Shown here: positions 18,791-26,661 of the stretch, one piece after another
Numbering within the stretch: the first letter of the stretch is position 1
How the letters are laid out: each line of letters begins with the position of its first letter
NCBI RefSeq assembly: GCF_028561335.1
Contig: NZ_JAQQTG010000020.1
Coordinates: forward strand, 203,895 to 267,894
DNA: 64,000 bases
Source of the DNA: Aequorivita todarodis
GTDB lineage: Bacteria > Bacteroidota > Bacteroidia > Flavobacteriales > Flavobacteriaceae
Reading direction: 5' to 3'
Notes under the pieces: generated by a model
What the model was told of the DNA's origin: nothing
The model's database searches: none
What the model saw: the letters and a program-made list of their open reading frames with translations, nothing else
Translations under genes and position numbers: made by a program

Positions 18791-19909
18791 ATGAAAAAGT
18801 ACATTGTCTTTGCAACAGCCTTCATTTTTTTCACATCCTGTGCCCAGCACAAAAAGAAAAATGATGTAGCGCTGAAAACCGAACCGCAAACCTATAAAAT
18901 TGAAGAAGCGGTGGACGGGTTGACCATTCCGTGGGGAATGACGTGGCTTCCCGACGGCAGTATGCTCATTACCGAGAAGGATGGGCGATTGATTCATTTT
19001 AAAAATGGTGAAAAAACCGAGATAGCCAACGTGCCGGCCGTTTACAACAGTGGCCAAGGCGGTTTGCTGGATATAGAATTGCACCCGAATTATAAAGAAA
19101 ACGGTTGGATTTATATGACATACGCTTCGGAAGAAGGACCCGGGAAAGGAGGCAATACCGCTTTGATGCGGTGCAAGTTGGAAGGCAATTCGCTTACAAA
19201 TATTGAAACCCTTTACAAAGCCGAACCCAATACTACGGCCGGACAGCACTTCGGTTCGCGGATTGAATTTGACAACGATGGTTTTGTGTATTTCTCCATT
19301 GGCGACCGAGGTGAACGCGATGTAAATCCGCAGGACATAACCCGTGATGGCGGTAAAATTTACCGATTGAACGATGACGGCAGCATCCCAACTGACAATC
19401 CATTTTACAACGAAGCCAATGCCAAAAAAGCAATTTACACCTTCGGCAACCGCAATCCACAGGGAATGGCAAAGCATCCCAAAACCGGAAAAATCTGGAT
19501 GCACGAGCATGGGCCAAAAGGAGGCGATGAAATAAACATTGTAAAGAAAGGCGCCAATTACGGCTGGCCCATTGTAACATACGGTATCAATTACAGCGGT
19601 ACAAAAATTACCGATGAAACCACGAAACCCGGAATTGAACCGCCCATTTATTATTGGGTTCCATCCATTGCGCCCTGCGGGATGGCGTTTGTTACAGGCG
19701 ATAAATACACGGAGTGGAAATACAAGTTACTGGTGGGTTCTTTAAAGTTTGGCTATGTGGAATTGCTTACTTTGGAAGACGAAGAGGTGACAAATCGTGA
19801 AAAAATAGCACAGGATATCGGGCGGGTTCGAAACGTAAAAATGGGCCCGGACGGATTGATTTATATCGCCGTGGAAGGGCAGGGAATTTTTAGATTAGTG
19901 CCTGAATAA
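18791..19909 (+). CDS. PQQ-dependent sugar dehydrogenase, lipoprotein
   Basis: A 372-aa glucose/sorbosone dehydrogenase-type six-bladed propeller. The start is the Met of MKKYIVFATAFIFFTSCAQ, which gives a lipoprotein signal (lipobox TSC, lipidated Cys); the longer in-frame start at 18665 would bury this signal. Family motifs seen: GLTIPWGMTWLPDG, GQGGLLDIELHP, HFGSRIEFDNDGFVYFSIGDRG, GNRNPQGMAKHP, HEHGPKGGDEIN, GANYGWP and a last RNVKMGPDGLIYIAVEG. It should oxidise sugars or aldoses at the envelope with PQQ, although many homologues have no proven substrate. A bidirectional hairpin terminator separates it from lepB, which converges on it. Confidence 0.88.
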   Translation: MKKYIVFATAFIFFTSCAQHKKKNDVALKTEPQTYKIEEAVDGLTIPWGMTWLPDGSMLITEKDGRLIHFKNGEKTEIANVPAVYNSGQGGLLDIELHPNYKENGWIYMTYASEEGPGKGGNTALMRCKLEGNSLTNIETLYKAEPNTTAGQHFGSRIEFDNDGFVYFSIGDRGERDVNPQDITRDGGKIYRLNDDGSIPTDNPFYNEANAKKAIYTFGNRNPQGMAKHPKTGKIWMHEHGPKGGDEINIVKKGANYGWPIVTYGINYSGTKITDETTKPGIEPPIYYWVPSIAPCGMAFVTGDKYTEWKYKLLVGSLKFGYVELLTLEDEEVTNREKIAQDIGRVRNVKMGPDGLIYIAVEGQGIFRLVPE

Positions 19910-19913
19910 AAAA

Positions 19914-19957
19914 TGACCACGAATATATTTATAAAATTATTCGTGTATTCGTGGTCA
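19914..19957. terminator. Bidirectional terminator between sugar dehydrogenase and lepB
   Basis: A 12-base perfect stem, TGACCACGAATA at 19914-19925 with its complement at 19946-19957, with A/T runs on both sides. It lies in the 52-base gap between two convergent genes. Confidence 0.6.
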
Positions 19958-19961
19958 ACCT

Positions 19962-21521
19962 TTACTTTTTAGTTCCTTTTTTTCTTTTTCTCCAGAAATC
20001 AAAAACGAACCAACCGATAACGGCAATCACAAAATACATCAGGTAAGAAACTGGCTTCCCGCTACCTCCAACGGTGGTGAAAAGCCTGTCCCAACGTACT
20101 TTTTTGTTTACTCCGTCCCAGCTCATCCATACAAAAACCGGTTTCCCCACCACGTGGTTGAAAGGTACAAAGCCCCAGGTACGGGCATCCTCACTGTTGT
20201 TTCGGTTGTCGCCCATCATCCAATAATAATCCATTTTAAAGGTGTAATCTGTAAGTGGCTGCCCGTTCAATAAAACTTCGGTGCCGGATTGGGTTATTTT
20301 ATTGTCGATACCGAGTTCACTTCCTTCATATACTTCAATAATGCGTTTGTACAATGGCAGTGTTTCCGGGGTAATGGCAACGGTTGCGCCTTTCTTCGGA
20401 ATATATAGCGGCCCAAAAAAATCGTTGTTCCAAGGATAGTTGTGGTTGTTTGGGAAAATGCCTTGGTCCCATATTCCTTTTTCATTGCGAAGACGCGCAA
20501 TTTCAACCACATTTGGGTTGTTTTTCAGCATATTCAACGATTCTTCCGAAATCGCCGAAAAACGATAAGTCCCGTTTTGATAGCCATAACGGTCAGTAAT
20601 GTCGTAACGGTTGTTAAGCATTTCGGGGTTTAGCTGCCCGTTTACTTTCACATCGTAAGAAAACTGAATTTTTGCGCGATCGGGCAAATCATTCTTTTTT
20701 CCGTTGATGAAAACATAGCCATCACGCACTTCCAAAGAGTCGCCCGGAAGTCCAACGCAACGTTTAACATAGTTCGATTTTTTATCGATAGGCTTGTAAT
20801 AATATTTTCCGTCGCCGTACTGCTGAAAGGCATTTACCGTATCCACGGGCCAGTTGAAAACTACAATGTCGTTATGCTTTATATCCTGAAAACCCGGAAG
20901 ACGGAAATAAGGAATCTGCGGTTCAGAAAGATATGATTTTGTGTGAACCACCGGAATGGTATCGTGTACCATCGGAAAGGCAACGGGCGTCATAGGAGTA
21001 CGCGCGCCGTAATGGAATTTACTCACAAAGAGGAAATCGCCCACCAAAAGTGTTTTTTCCAAAGAAGAAGTGGGGATGGTAAACGGCTGCATAATATAGG
21101 TATGCACTATAGTAGCGGCAACCACAGCAAACAAAATAGAACTCACCCACTCCCCTGTTGAAGTTCGAGGTTTTAGGCTTCTATCCTTTATATGAGATAC
21201 TTTTTGAGTGTAGTTAATGTAATAGATATAAAGACCCAAGGTCACAATTCCCAAAATGGTATCTGTCGTCGAATTTCGGCCAAAACTGCGCAAGGTTTCT
21301 ACCCAAACTACTGGGAACATAATTAGATTAACGATGGGCACGAAAAGCAAAATGGTCCACCACCACGGACGGTTGATAATCTTCATCAAAACCACGGCAT
21401 TGTAAACCGGCACGGCTGCTTCCCAAGCTTTTCTACCCGCTATTTGGTACAACTTCCAGGTGCCGGCAAAATGGATTACCTGAACTATCAAAAAAAATAT
21501 AAACCAACCTGTCCAACTCAT
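19962..21521 (-). CDS. lepB: Signal peptidase I, Bacteroidota long form
   Basis: A 519-aa signal peptidase I that cleaves secretory signal peptides at the outer face of the inner membrane. The start is the Met of MSWTGWFIFFLI; an earlier ATG at 21557 reads through a GC-rich repeat. Residues 1-105 hold several transmembrane segments (the DUF5684-type N-terminal part found in Bacteroidota). The catalytic domain has FTIPTSSLEKTLLVGD (nucleophile Ser), NYVKRCVGLPGDSLEV (general base Lys), YYWMMGDNRNNSEDARTWG and GKPVFVWMSWD, then a C-terminal membrane segment. The inserted region between the Lys box and GDNR box is long, as usual in this phylum. It follows dapB in the conserved parAB-DUF5683-dapB-lepB block. 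Confidence 0.92.
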   Translation of the reverse strand: MSWTGWFIFFLIVQVIHFAGTWKLYQIAGRKAWEAAVPVYNAVVLMKIINRPWWWTILLFVPIVNLIMFPVVWVETLRSFGRNSTTDTILGIVTLGLYIYYINYTQKVSHIKDRSLKPRTSTGEWVSSILFAVVAATIVHTYIMQPFTIPTSSLEKTLLVGDFLFVSKFHYGARTPMTPVAFPMVHDTIPVVHTKSYLSEPQIPYFRLPGFQDIKHNDIVVFNWPVDTVNAFQQYGDGKYYYKPIDKKSNYVKRCVGLPGDSLEVRDGYVFINGKKNDLPDRAKIQFSYDVKVNGQLNPEMLNNRYDITDRYGYQNGTYRFSAISEESLNMLKNNPNVVEIARLRNEKGIWDQGIFPNNHNYPWNNDFFGPLYIPKKGATVAITPETLPLYKRIIEVYEGSELGIDNKITQSGTEVLLNGQPLTDYTFKMDYYWMMGDNRNNSEDARTWGFVPFNHVVGKPVFVWMSWDGVNKKVRWDRLFTTVGGSGKPVSYLMYFVIAVIGWFVFDFWRKRKKGTKK

Positions 21522-21529
21522 AATTAATA

Positions 21530-21655
21530 AGCCCCCCGGCCCCCGAAGAGGGAGCAAGAGGAAATTTTTAAAATGTTATTTTTATAATCAAATTTGTAAA
21601 TTCTAAATTCAAATGGATCTGCTCTATATTCCCCCTTTGGGGGTTAGGGGGCCAA
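21530..21655. repeat. MITE-like element with CCCCC-rich inverted ends
   Basis: The left end reads GCCCCCCGGCCCCCGAAG on the plus strand and the right end reads GGCCCCCTAACCCCCAAAG on the minus strand, so they are imperfect terminal inverted repeats around about 75 AT-rich bases. The right end includes the last codons and the stop of dapB. Relatives lie at 24866-24893 and 30481-30511. Confidence 0.55.
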
Positions 21656-22342
21656 TACCTCTTTCATCGTAAAAATACCTTTTTTATCCTTTAAAAACTC
21701 TGCGGCCAAAATGGCTCCCAAAGCAAACCCCTCGCGGCTGTGGGCTTCGTGTTTTAGGGATATGGTATCTAAGGAAGAGTCGTAGGAAACGATATGGGTT
21801 CCCTTTACATCTTCTTCCCGTTTTGCTGTAATATTTAAAAAATTTTCTTCGGAAGTATTTAGCTTCCAATCCTTTTTATCACTGTGCTTCAATATTCCCT
21901 CGGCAATGGTGATGGCCGTGCCGCTGGGCGCGTCCTTCTTTTGAAGGTGATGGATTTCTTCTACGGAAACATTATAATCTTTCCACTTCGCCATCATCTT
22001 TGCGGCATAATCGTTTATGCTGAAAAAAAGGTTTACCCCCACGCTGAAGTTGGACGCATAGATAAAGCTTCCGTTACGGTTTTTACATAAGTTTACCATT
22101 TCATCATATTTATCAAGCCAGCCCGTTGTGCCCGAAATAATAGGTATTCCGGCTTTCAACGCCTTGGAAATATTTTCAACCGCGGCTTCGGGCGAAGAAA
22201 ATTCGATGGCAACCTCAGCGTCCCCAAAATTTCCTTCGGAAGATTCGCTCGTACTTTTAAAAACGATGGAATGGCCCTTTTCCAAAGCCAATTTTTCAAT
22301 GGTCTTGCCCATTTTTCCGTAACCGAGAAGTGCTATTTTCAT
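21644..22342 (-). CDS. dapB: 4-hydroxy-tetrahydrodipicolinate reductase
   Basis: A 232-aa NAD(P)H-dependent reductase of the diaminopimelate/lysine pathway, cytoplasmic. The start is the Met of MKIALLGYGKMGK, the nucleotide-binding loop; the longer in-frame ATG at 22435 reads through a repeat. Motifs: VAIEFSSPEAA, ISGTTGWLDKY, ASNFSVGVNLFFSIN, VEEIHHLQKKDAPSGTAIT (the catalytic His-His and Lys region) and HEAHSREGFALGA. It is slightly short compared with 240-270 aa in Proteobacteria but normal for Flavobacteria. The C-terminus LAP and stop codon are made from a dispersed CCCCCTAACCCCC repeat. It lies between the DUF5683 gene and lepB in a conserved block. Confidence 0.93.
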   Translation of the reverse strand: MKIALLGYGKMGKTIEKLALEKGHSIVFKSTSESSEGNFGDAEVAIEFSSPEAAVENISKALKAGIPIISGTTGWLDKYDEMVNLCKNRNGSFIYASNFSVGVNLFFSINDYAAKMMAKWKDYNVSVEEIHHLQKKDAPSGTAITIAEGILKHSDKKDWKLNTSEENFLNITAKREEDVKGTHIVSYDSSLDTISLKHEAHSREGFALGAILAAEFLKDKKGIFTMKEVLAP

Positions 22343-22346
22343 AATT

Positions 22347-22400
22347 GGCGGGTGTTGGGTGCGGGATGCTGGGCGCGGGATGACGAGTGACGGGTGACGG
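22347..22400. repeat. GGGTGCGGGATGCTGGG string, copy 1
   Basis: Imperfect tandem of GGGTGYTGGGTGCGGGATG-like units just upstream of dapB. Same family as 32051-32113 and, on the other strand, 47861-47884. Confidence 0.6.
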
Positions 22401-22485
22401 AAGTATGAGGAATACATACAAAAAGTTGCATCCATTCTTGGTTCATATTTCTTTGTTCTCTCATCTTTATTCTGTTCTCTGTATT

Positions 22486-23067
22486 CTACTTAAACCGATA
22501 CGTCAACGACATTCCGTACTGCGGTTTGGCGTTAAATTGGTTATAATCAAAATTGGGTTGCAGCGAAAGGTCCTCGCTTACTTCATATTGCCGTAAATGC
22601 GCATCCACATTGGCATCAACTACATTTAATAAATAAAAAGCAACCGTAACGATAATACTGATGCTCTTGTTTTTTTGGGCAGATTTTTGGGCATTTATCA
22701 AACGGTCGTCCGAGATTCCCTGAAACTCATCATCTGTATATCCCGCCAATCTTCTTTTATAAGCATTTCGAAAACGGTCGTAATCATCATCCTGCTGTTT
22801 GTAAAAGTAGATTCCGGCCGCCATTCCTGCGTAAATGATTGGGATTTTCCAATATTTTTTATTGTAAACCTGTCCAAGCCCGGGAACCACTGCGGAATAA
22901 AAAGCAGCCTTTGCCGGAGCCAAGGGGTTGTATTCTTCCTTTGGAAGAAGCGAATCGCTCACCACAATTACCCTTTCTTCCTTTTTTACAGTCAAAGAAT
23001 CGGAAGTCTGCGCAAACAGTGCTGTGGCGAAGATTGAAAAAAAAATATTTAGGAACTTACTTTTCAC
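22486..23067 (-). CDS. DUF5683 domain membrane protein
   Basis: A 193-aa protein with a signal peptide (cleavage after ALFAQ) and the DUF5683 pattern: PAKAAFYSAVVPGLGQVYNKKYWKIP, a hydrophobic segment YAGMAAGIYFYKQ, a charged DDDYDRFRNAYKRR stretch, a second hydrophobic segment and a final NAKPQYGMSLTYRF strand ending in Lys after Phe. It is probably an envelope protein; no biochemical function is established for the family. Its 5' end overlaps the 3' end of parB by 11 bases, and it is followed by dapB and lepB, an order kept across many Bacteroidota. Confidence 0.85.
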   Translation of the reverse strand: MKSKFLNIFFSIFATALFAQTSDSLTVKKEERVIVVSDSLLPKEEYNPLAPAKAAFYSAVVPGLGQVYNKKYWKIPIIYAGMAAGIYFYKQQDDDYDRFRNAYKRRLAGYTDDEFQGISDDRLINAQKSAQKNKSISIIVTVAFYLLNVVDANVDAHLRQYEVSEDLSLQPNFDYNQFNAKPQYGMSLTYRFK

Positions 23068-23956
23068 TTTTGATCAGCTTCAAAATGCGCTCGAAGTCTT
23101 CTTTGTTCTTAAAAGGAACCACAAGCTGCCCTTTTCCCGATTTAGAAACCTTGACCTCTACCGAAGTCTCAAAAAGATCGGTCAATTCTTTCTTTGCCTT
23201 TTTGGCGAAAGGGGGCGCAGTCGCTTTTTGTGGCTTCGCTTTTTCTTCAGGGTTTTTATAGCCCCGTACCAAAGCCTCGGTATCGCGAACCGAGAGGCTT
23301 TGGCTTAAAATTTTTTCGTAAATATCAAGCTGGTCACTATTATCTTCAACATTTATCAATGCACGGCCGTGGCCCATCGTGATGAAGCCGTCGCGCATTC
23401 CTGTTTGGATGATGGGGTCCAATTTCAGCAAACGCAGATAGTTGGCGATCGTGGAACGGTTTTTCCCTACCCTGTCGCTCAGTTCCTCTTGGGTTACGTT
23501 TATTTCCTCGATCAACCGTTGGTAGGAAAGCGCGATTTCAATGGGATCCAAATCCTGCCGTTGGATGTTTTCCACCAAAGCCATTTCTAGGGATTCCTGA
23601 TCGTTTGCAATACGAATATAGGCTGGAATAGTCTCCAAACCGACCAATTTTGAAGCGCGAAAACGGCGTTCGCCACTTACCAATTGATATTTGTTGAAAT
23701 CCAGTTTTCGAACCGTGATGGGCTGGATAACGCCCAATTCCTTAATGGACGAGGCCAATTCACGAAGCGATTCTTCGTTAAAACTGGTTCGCGGCTGAAA
23801 TGGATTTACTTCAATACTGCCCAATTCCAGCTCTACAATGCTGCCCACAACCTTGTCGGCATTTTTGTCTGCAACTGATTTTATATCGTTGGACGGGTCT
23901 TTCAAAAGTGCTGAAAGTCCGCGGCCCAAGGCTTGTTTTTTGGTCGCTTTCGCCAT
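23057..23956 (-). CDS. parB: Chromosome-partitioning protein ParB
   Basis: A 299-aa ParB/Spo0J-type CTPase and DNA-binding protein. It opens with KKQALGRGLSALLKD, then the N-terminal nuclease-like fold with VNPFQPRTSFNEESLRELASSI and the CTP/arm box SGERRFRASKLVG, the ENIQRQDLDPIEIALSYQRL helix, a helix-turn-helix (TQEELSDRVGKNRSTIANYLRLLKL, broken here only by function) and MGHGRALINVED. A basic linker and a C-terminal dimerisation segment follow. It begins one base after the parA stop and works with it to segregate chromosome origins. I found no parS site in this window. Confidence 0.94.
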   Translation of the reverse strand: MAKATKKQALGRGLSALLKDPSNDIKSVADKNADKVVGSIVELELGSIEVNPFQPRTSFNEESLRELASSIKELGVIQPITVRKLDFNKYQLVSGERRFRASKLVGLETIPAYIRIANDQESLEMALVENIQRQDLDPIEIALSYQRLIEEINVTQEELSDRVGKNRSTIANYLRLLKLDPIIQTGMRDGFITMGHGRALINVEDNSDQLDIYEKILSQSLSVRDTEALVRGYKNPEEKAKPQKATAPPFAKKAKKELTDLFETSVEVKVSKSGKGQLVVPFKNKEDFERILKLIKSEK

Positions 23957-24727
23957 TTATTCTTTTTCGTTTTTCTGAATTAATTCGTGCGCCAGACTTA
24001 AATAATTGTCGGCGCCTTTACTCGCGGCATCGTAACTGATAATGCTTTCGCCATAGCTGGGCGCTTCACTTAAACGCACGTTTCGCTGAATGATTGTTTC
24101 AAAAACCATTTCGTCAAAATGCTTCTTCACTTCATCCACCACTTGGTTTGAAAGGCGTAGTCGCTGGTCGTACATAGTCAACAACAGACCTTCAATATCG
24201 AGGTTTACGTTGTGAATTTTTTGGACACTTTTAATGGTGTTCAAAAGCTTCCCAAGCCCTTCCAAGGCGAAATATTCACACTGAATTGGAATAATTACCG
24301 AATCTGCCGCAGTAAGGGCATTCAACGTAAGCAATCCCAGCGATGGCGCGCAATCAATCAGGATATAATCGTAATCTGCCTTTAGGCCATTGATGGCCTT
24401 TTTCAGCATATATTCGCGGTTTTCCACATCTACCAATTCAATCTCGATAGCAACCAAATCTATGTGTGAGGGTATTAGGTCTAAGTTGGGTGAATTTGTG
24501 GAAACGATGGCTTCCCTTGCGCTGGCGCTGTGCTCAAGCAATTGGTAGGTTCCCACTTCAACACTTTCCACATCAATGCCCAAACCTGAGGTGGCATTGG
24601 CTTGTGGATCTGCATCTATGAGTAAAACCTTCTTCTCCAAAACGCCCAATGCGGCCGCTAAATTTACTGAGGTCGTGGTCTTTCCGACGCCTCCTTTTTG
24701 GTTTGCAATTGCAATAATTTTACCCAT
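23957..24727 (-). CDS. parA: Chromosome-partitioning ATPase ParA
   Basis: A 256-aa Walker ATPase of the ParA/Soj family. Motifs: MGKIIAIANQKGGVGKTTT (deviant Walker A with signature Lys), LLIDADPQANATSGLG (switch I), DYILIDCAPSLGLLT (Walker B), then ADSVIIPIQCEYFALEGL. It drives origin segregation with the adjacent ParB. It is first in the parA-parB-DUF5683-dapB-lepB block; a strong hairpin 95 bases upstream ends the preceding dienoyl-CoA reductase transcript. Chromosomal location is more likely than plasmid, given the housekeeping neighbours. Confidence 0.95.
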   Translation of the reverse strand: MGKIIAIANQKGGVGKTTTSVNLAAALGVLEKKVLLIDADPQANATSGLGIDVESVEVGTYQLLEHSASAREAIVSTNSPNLDLIPSHIDLVAIEIELVDVENREYMLKKAINGLKADYDYILIDCAPSLGLLTLNALTAADSVIIPIQCEYFALEGLGKLLNTIKSVQKIHNVNLDIEGLLLTMYDQRLRLSNQVVDEVKKHFDEMVFETIIQRNVRLSEAPSYGESIISYDAASKGADNYLSLAHELIQKNEKE

Positions 24728-24821
24728 TAATTTGCTTAAGATTTTAGTGGTTAAAAGTACAATTATTTATGTGGATAGAAAATTGTATTTGTTAACAGGA
24801 AGTAAACATTACCCCCTCCGT

Positions 24822-24864
24822 CAAAACAAACCGTTTCTGCCATAAACAGAAACGGTTTGTTTTG
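24822..24864 (-). terminator. Strong hairpin between dienoyl-CoA reductase and parA
   Basis: An 18-base perfect stem (CAAAACAAACCGTTTCTG at 24822-24839, complement at 24847-24864) with a seven-base loop. It lies in the 263-base gap after the 24991-25872 gene and before parA, both on the minus strand. The gap also holds a CTCCCTGAAAAAGGGGGAGG repeat at 24869-24888. Confidence 0.7.
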
Positions 24865-24990
24865 CCACCTCTCCCTGAAAAAGGGGGAGGAACTTTTGGG
24901 GAAATTCCAAATAATATTCAATTAGCAAAATTCAAAGCTAATAACACGTGCCATTTTTTTGGAATTTGGTGCTTGTAATTTGGAATTTCT

Positions 24991-25872
24991 TTATTTGGTT
25001 TTTTTAGATCGGATCATCTCCTCCAGCATATCCCACATCTGTTGGGGAACTTCTTCTAAAAGATTCATCTGTCCCGCTCCTTTCAGCCATTCGCCGCCGT
25101 CAATAACCACTACTTCACCGTTGATGTATGCCGAAAAATCGGAAACTAAATATGCGGCGAGGTTAGCGAGTTCCTGATGTTCGCCCACGCGTTTTACGGG
25201 AACTTTTTTCGCGGGATCGAACTTTTCCTTTAAATCGCCCGGCAGCAGTCTGTCCCAAGCACCTTTTGTAGGGAAGGGTCCCGGGGCAATGGCGTTAAAG
25301 CGGATGCCGTATTTTGCCCATTCCACAGCTAATGAACGCGTCATTGCCAATACGCCGGCTTTTGCCGTGGCACTGGGCACAACATAAGCAGAGCCTGTAA
25401 AAGCGTAGGTTGTAACGATATTTAAAACGGTTTTGTTCTCTTCTTTTTTATCTATCCAATGTTTTCCAAAGGCGAGGGTACAATTTTTAGTTCCTTTTAA
25501 AACGATGTCAATGATGGTATCAAAAGCATTTGCGGAAAGCCGTTCGGTGGGCGAAATGAAGTTGCCAGCAGCATTGTTCAGCAAAACATCCACGGTGCCA
25601 AATTCTTTCACAGAGGCTTCCACCATTGCTTCCACTTCGTCGTAATTGCGCACATCGCATTGTACGGGTAAAACTTTTCCGCCCGTTTGTTTTTCAAGCT
25701 CCTCTTTTACGGTTTGTAGTTTTTCAAGGTTTCGGGAAGTGATTACTACATTGGCGCCGAGCTCCAAAAAGTAGGTCGTCATTGCTTTTCCAAGGCCGCT
25801 GCCGCCGCCGGTTACTACTATCGTCTTTCCTTTTAGCGCGTCGTCGCGAAGCATTTTTGCTGTGTGGTCCAT
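24991..25872 (-). CDS. 2,4-dienoyl-CoA reductase-like short-chain dehydrogenase
   Basis: A 293-aa SDR enzyme. The Rossmann loop is TGGGSGLGKAM, followed by LLNNAAGNFISPTE. Instead of the common YxxxK motif it has YVVPSATAKAGVLAMTRSL, matching the mitochondrial/peroxisomal 2,4-dienoyl-CoA reductase type, where Lys of SAxAKAG is catalytic. Also seen: AVEWAKYGIRFNAIAPGP, RVGEHQELANLAAYLVSD and INGEVVVIDGG. It should reduce 2,4-dienoyl-CoA esters in the breakdown of unsaturated fatty acids. It is a single gene. The assignment to this subfamily rests on these motifs. Confidence 0.85.
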   Translation of the reverse strand: MDHTAKMLRDDALKGKTIVVTGGGSGLGKAMTTYFLELGANVVITSRNLEKLQTVKEELEKQTGGKVLPVQCDVRNYDEVEAMVEASVKEFGTVDVLLNNAAGNFISPTERLSANAFDTIIDIVLKGTKNCTLAFGKHWIDKKEENKTVLNIVTTYAFTGSAYVVPSATAKAGVLAMTRSLAVEWAKYGIRFNAIAPGPFPTKGAWDRLLPGDLKEKFDPAKKVPVKRVGEHQELANLAAYLVSDFSAYINGEVVVIDGGEWLKGAGQMNLLEEVPQQMWDMLEEMIRSKKTK

Positions 25873-25964
25873 ATTTTATGTGTTATTACGCAAAGATACG
25901 CAGAGAGGCGCAGAGTTGCACGGAGAATTCACTCTAAATAAACATTCAAAAAGACAGGTTTTAT

Positions 25965-26648
25965 TTATTCAGATTTCCAAAGCAGTTTCTGTGCGGTGCC
26001 GTGATCACCCAGCTGATAAACGCGCAACGATGCAGCTTTAAATTTAATCGGTTTAAAAACATTTTCCGCCAAGCTGTCCAACACAATTTTCTGGGCAACC
26101 CCAAGACTGATGTGCGGATCGAAATTTTCATAACTGTATTTGTCCACAAATTTTGGAACATAAGCAACGGTAGATTCACTAATGGGGCTGCCGTCGGGGT
26201 TTTGAATGAATGATGCTTCGGAGCCGTTCTTCACTATAAACGGTTTTACCAGTGCAATCGTTTTCTCGTGAAGTTTCAATAATTGCCCACTTTTTCCAAC
26301 GGAAATCATTGCGAAACTTTCTGCTTCGGCGTTATTATAGGAAATACTTTCGGCACTTAAACTGTCCTTTGCAATTGTTTGGAACAAACCCTCCAGAACT
26401 TTCTTCACTTTTGGCAAATCTTCTTGATTTATAAAACACTGCAAAAGCGTGATGTGCGGCACGTGGTTTTCGTCGAGCTTGATGGTTTTGGGATTGTTTT
26501 GATTTATCAGTGAATTCAACTGAAGCGATTGTGCATACATTTCTTCCGAAGGAATTAAAAGCACATCTATCGCGATTGTATTTTGCTTTTTTGGTGCGCA
26601 CGAAAAAATGCCCAAACCAATAGCCAGAACAATTATATATTTCCCCAT
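25965..26648 (-). CDS. 2H phosphoesterase-like lipoprotein
   Basis: A 227-aa protein with a lipoprotein signal peptide (LGIFSCAPK, lipidated Cys near residue 17). The mature part is a 2H phosphoesterase fold, as in RNA ligase-like/cyclic phosphodiesterase proteins, with the two signature motifs HITLLQ (about residue 65) and HISLGV (about residue 180). Family members hydrolyse cyclic phosphates on RNA or nucleotides; an envelope-anchored form is unusual, so the substrate is open. It starts 14 bases downstream of the stop of the T9SS esterase gene and may be co-transcribed with it. Confidence 0.75.
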   Translation of the reverse strand: MGKYIIVLAIGLGIFSCAPKKQNTIAIDVLLIPSEEMYAQSLQLNSLINQNNPKTIKLDENHVPHITLLQCFINQEDLPKVKKVLEGLFQTIAKDSLSAESISYNNAEAESFAMISVGKSGQLLKLHEKTIALVKPFIVKNGSEASFIQNPDGSPISESTVAYVPKFVDKYSYENFDPHISLGVAQKIVLDSLAENVFKPIKFKAASLRVYQLGDHGTAQKLLWKSE

Positions 26649-26661
26649 TCTTAAAACCGCT

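Noticed and set aside
23057..24727. A parS site near parAB
   Set aside because: No TGTTTCACGTGAAACA-like sequence was seen on either strand in the region.
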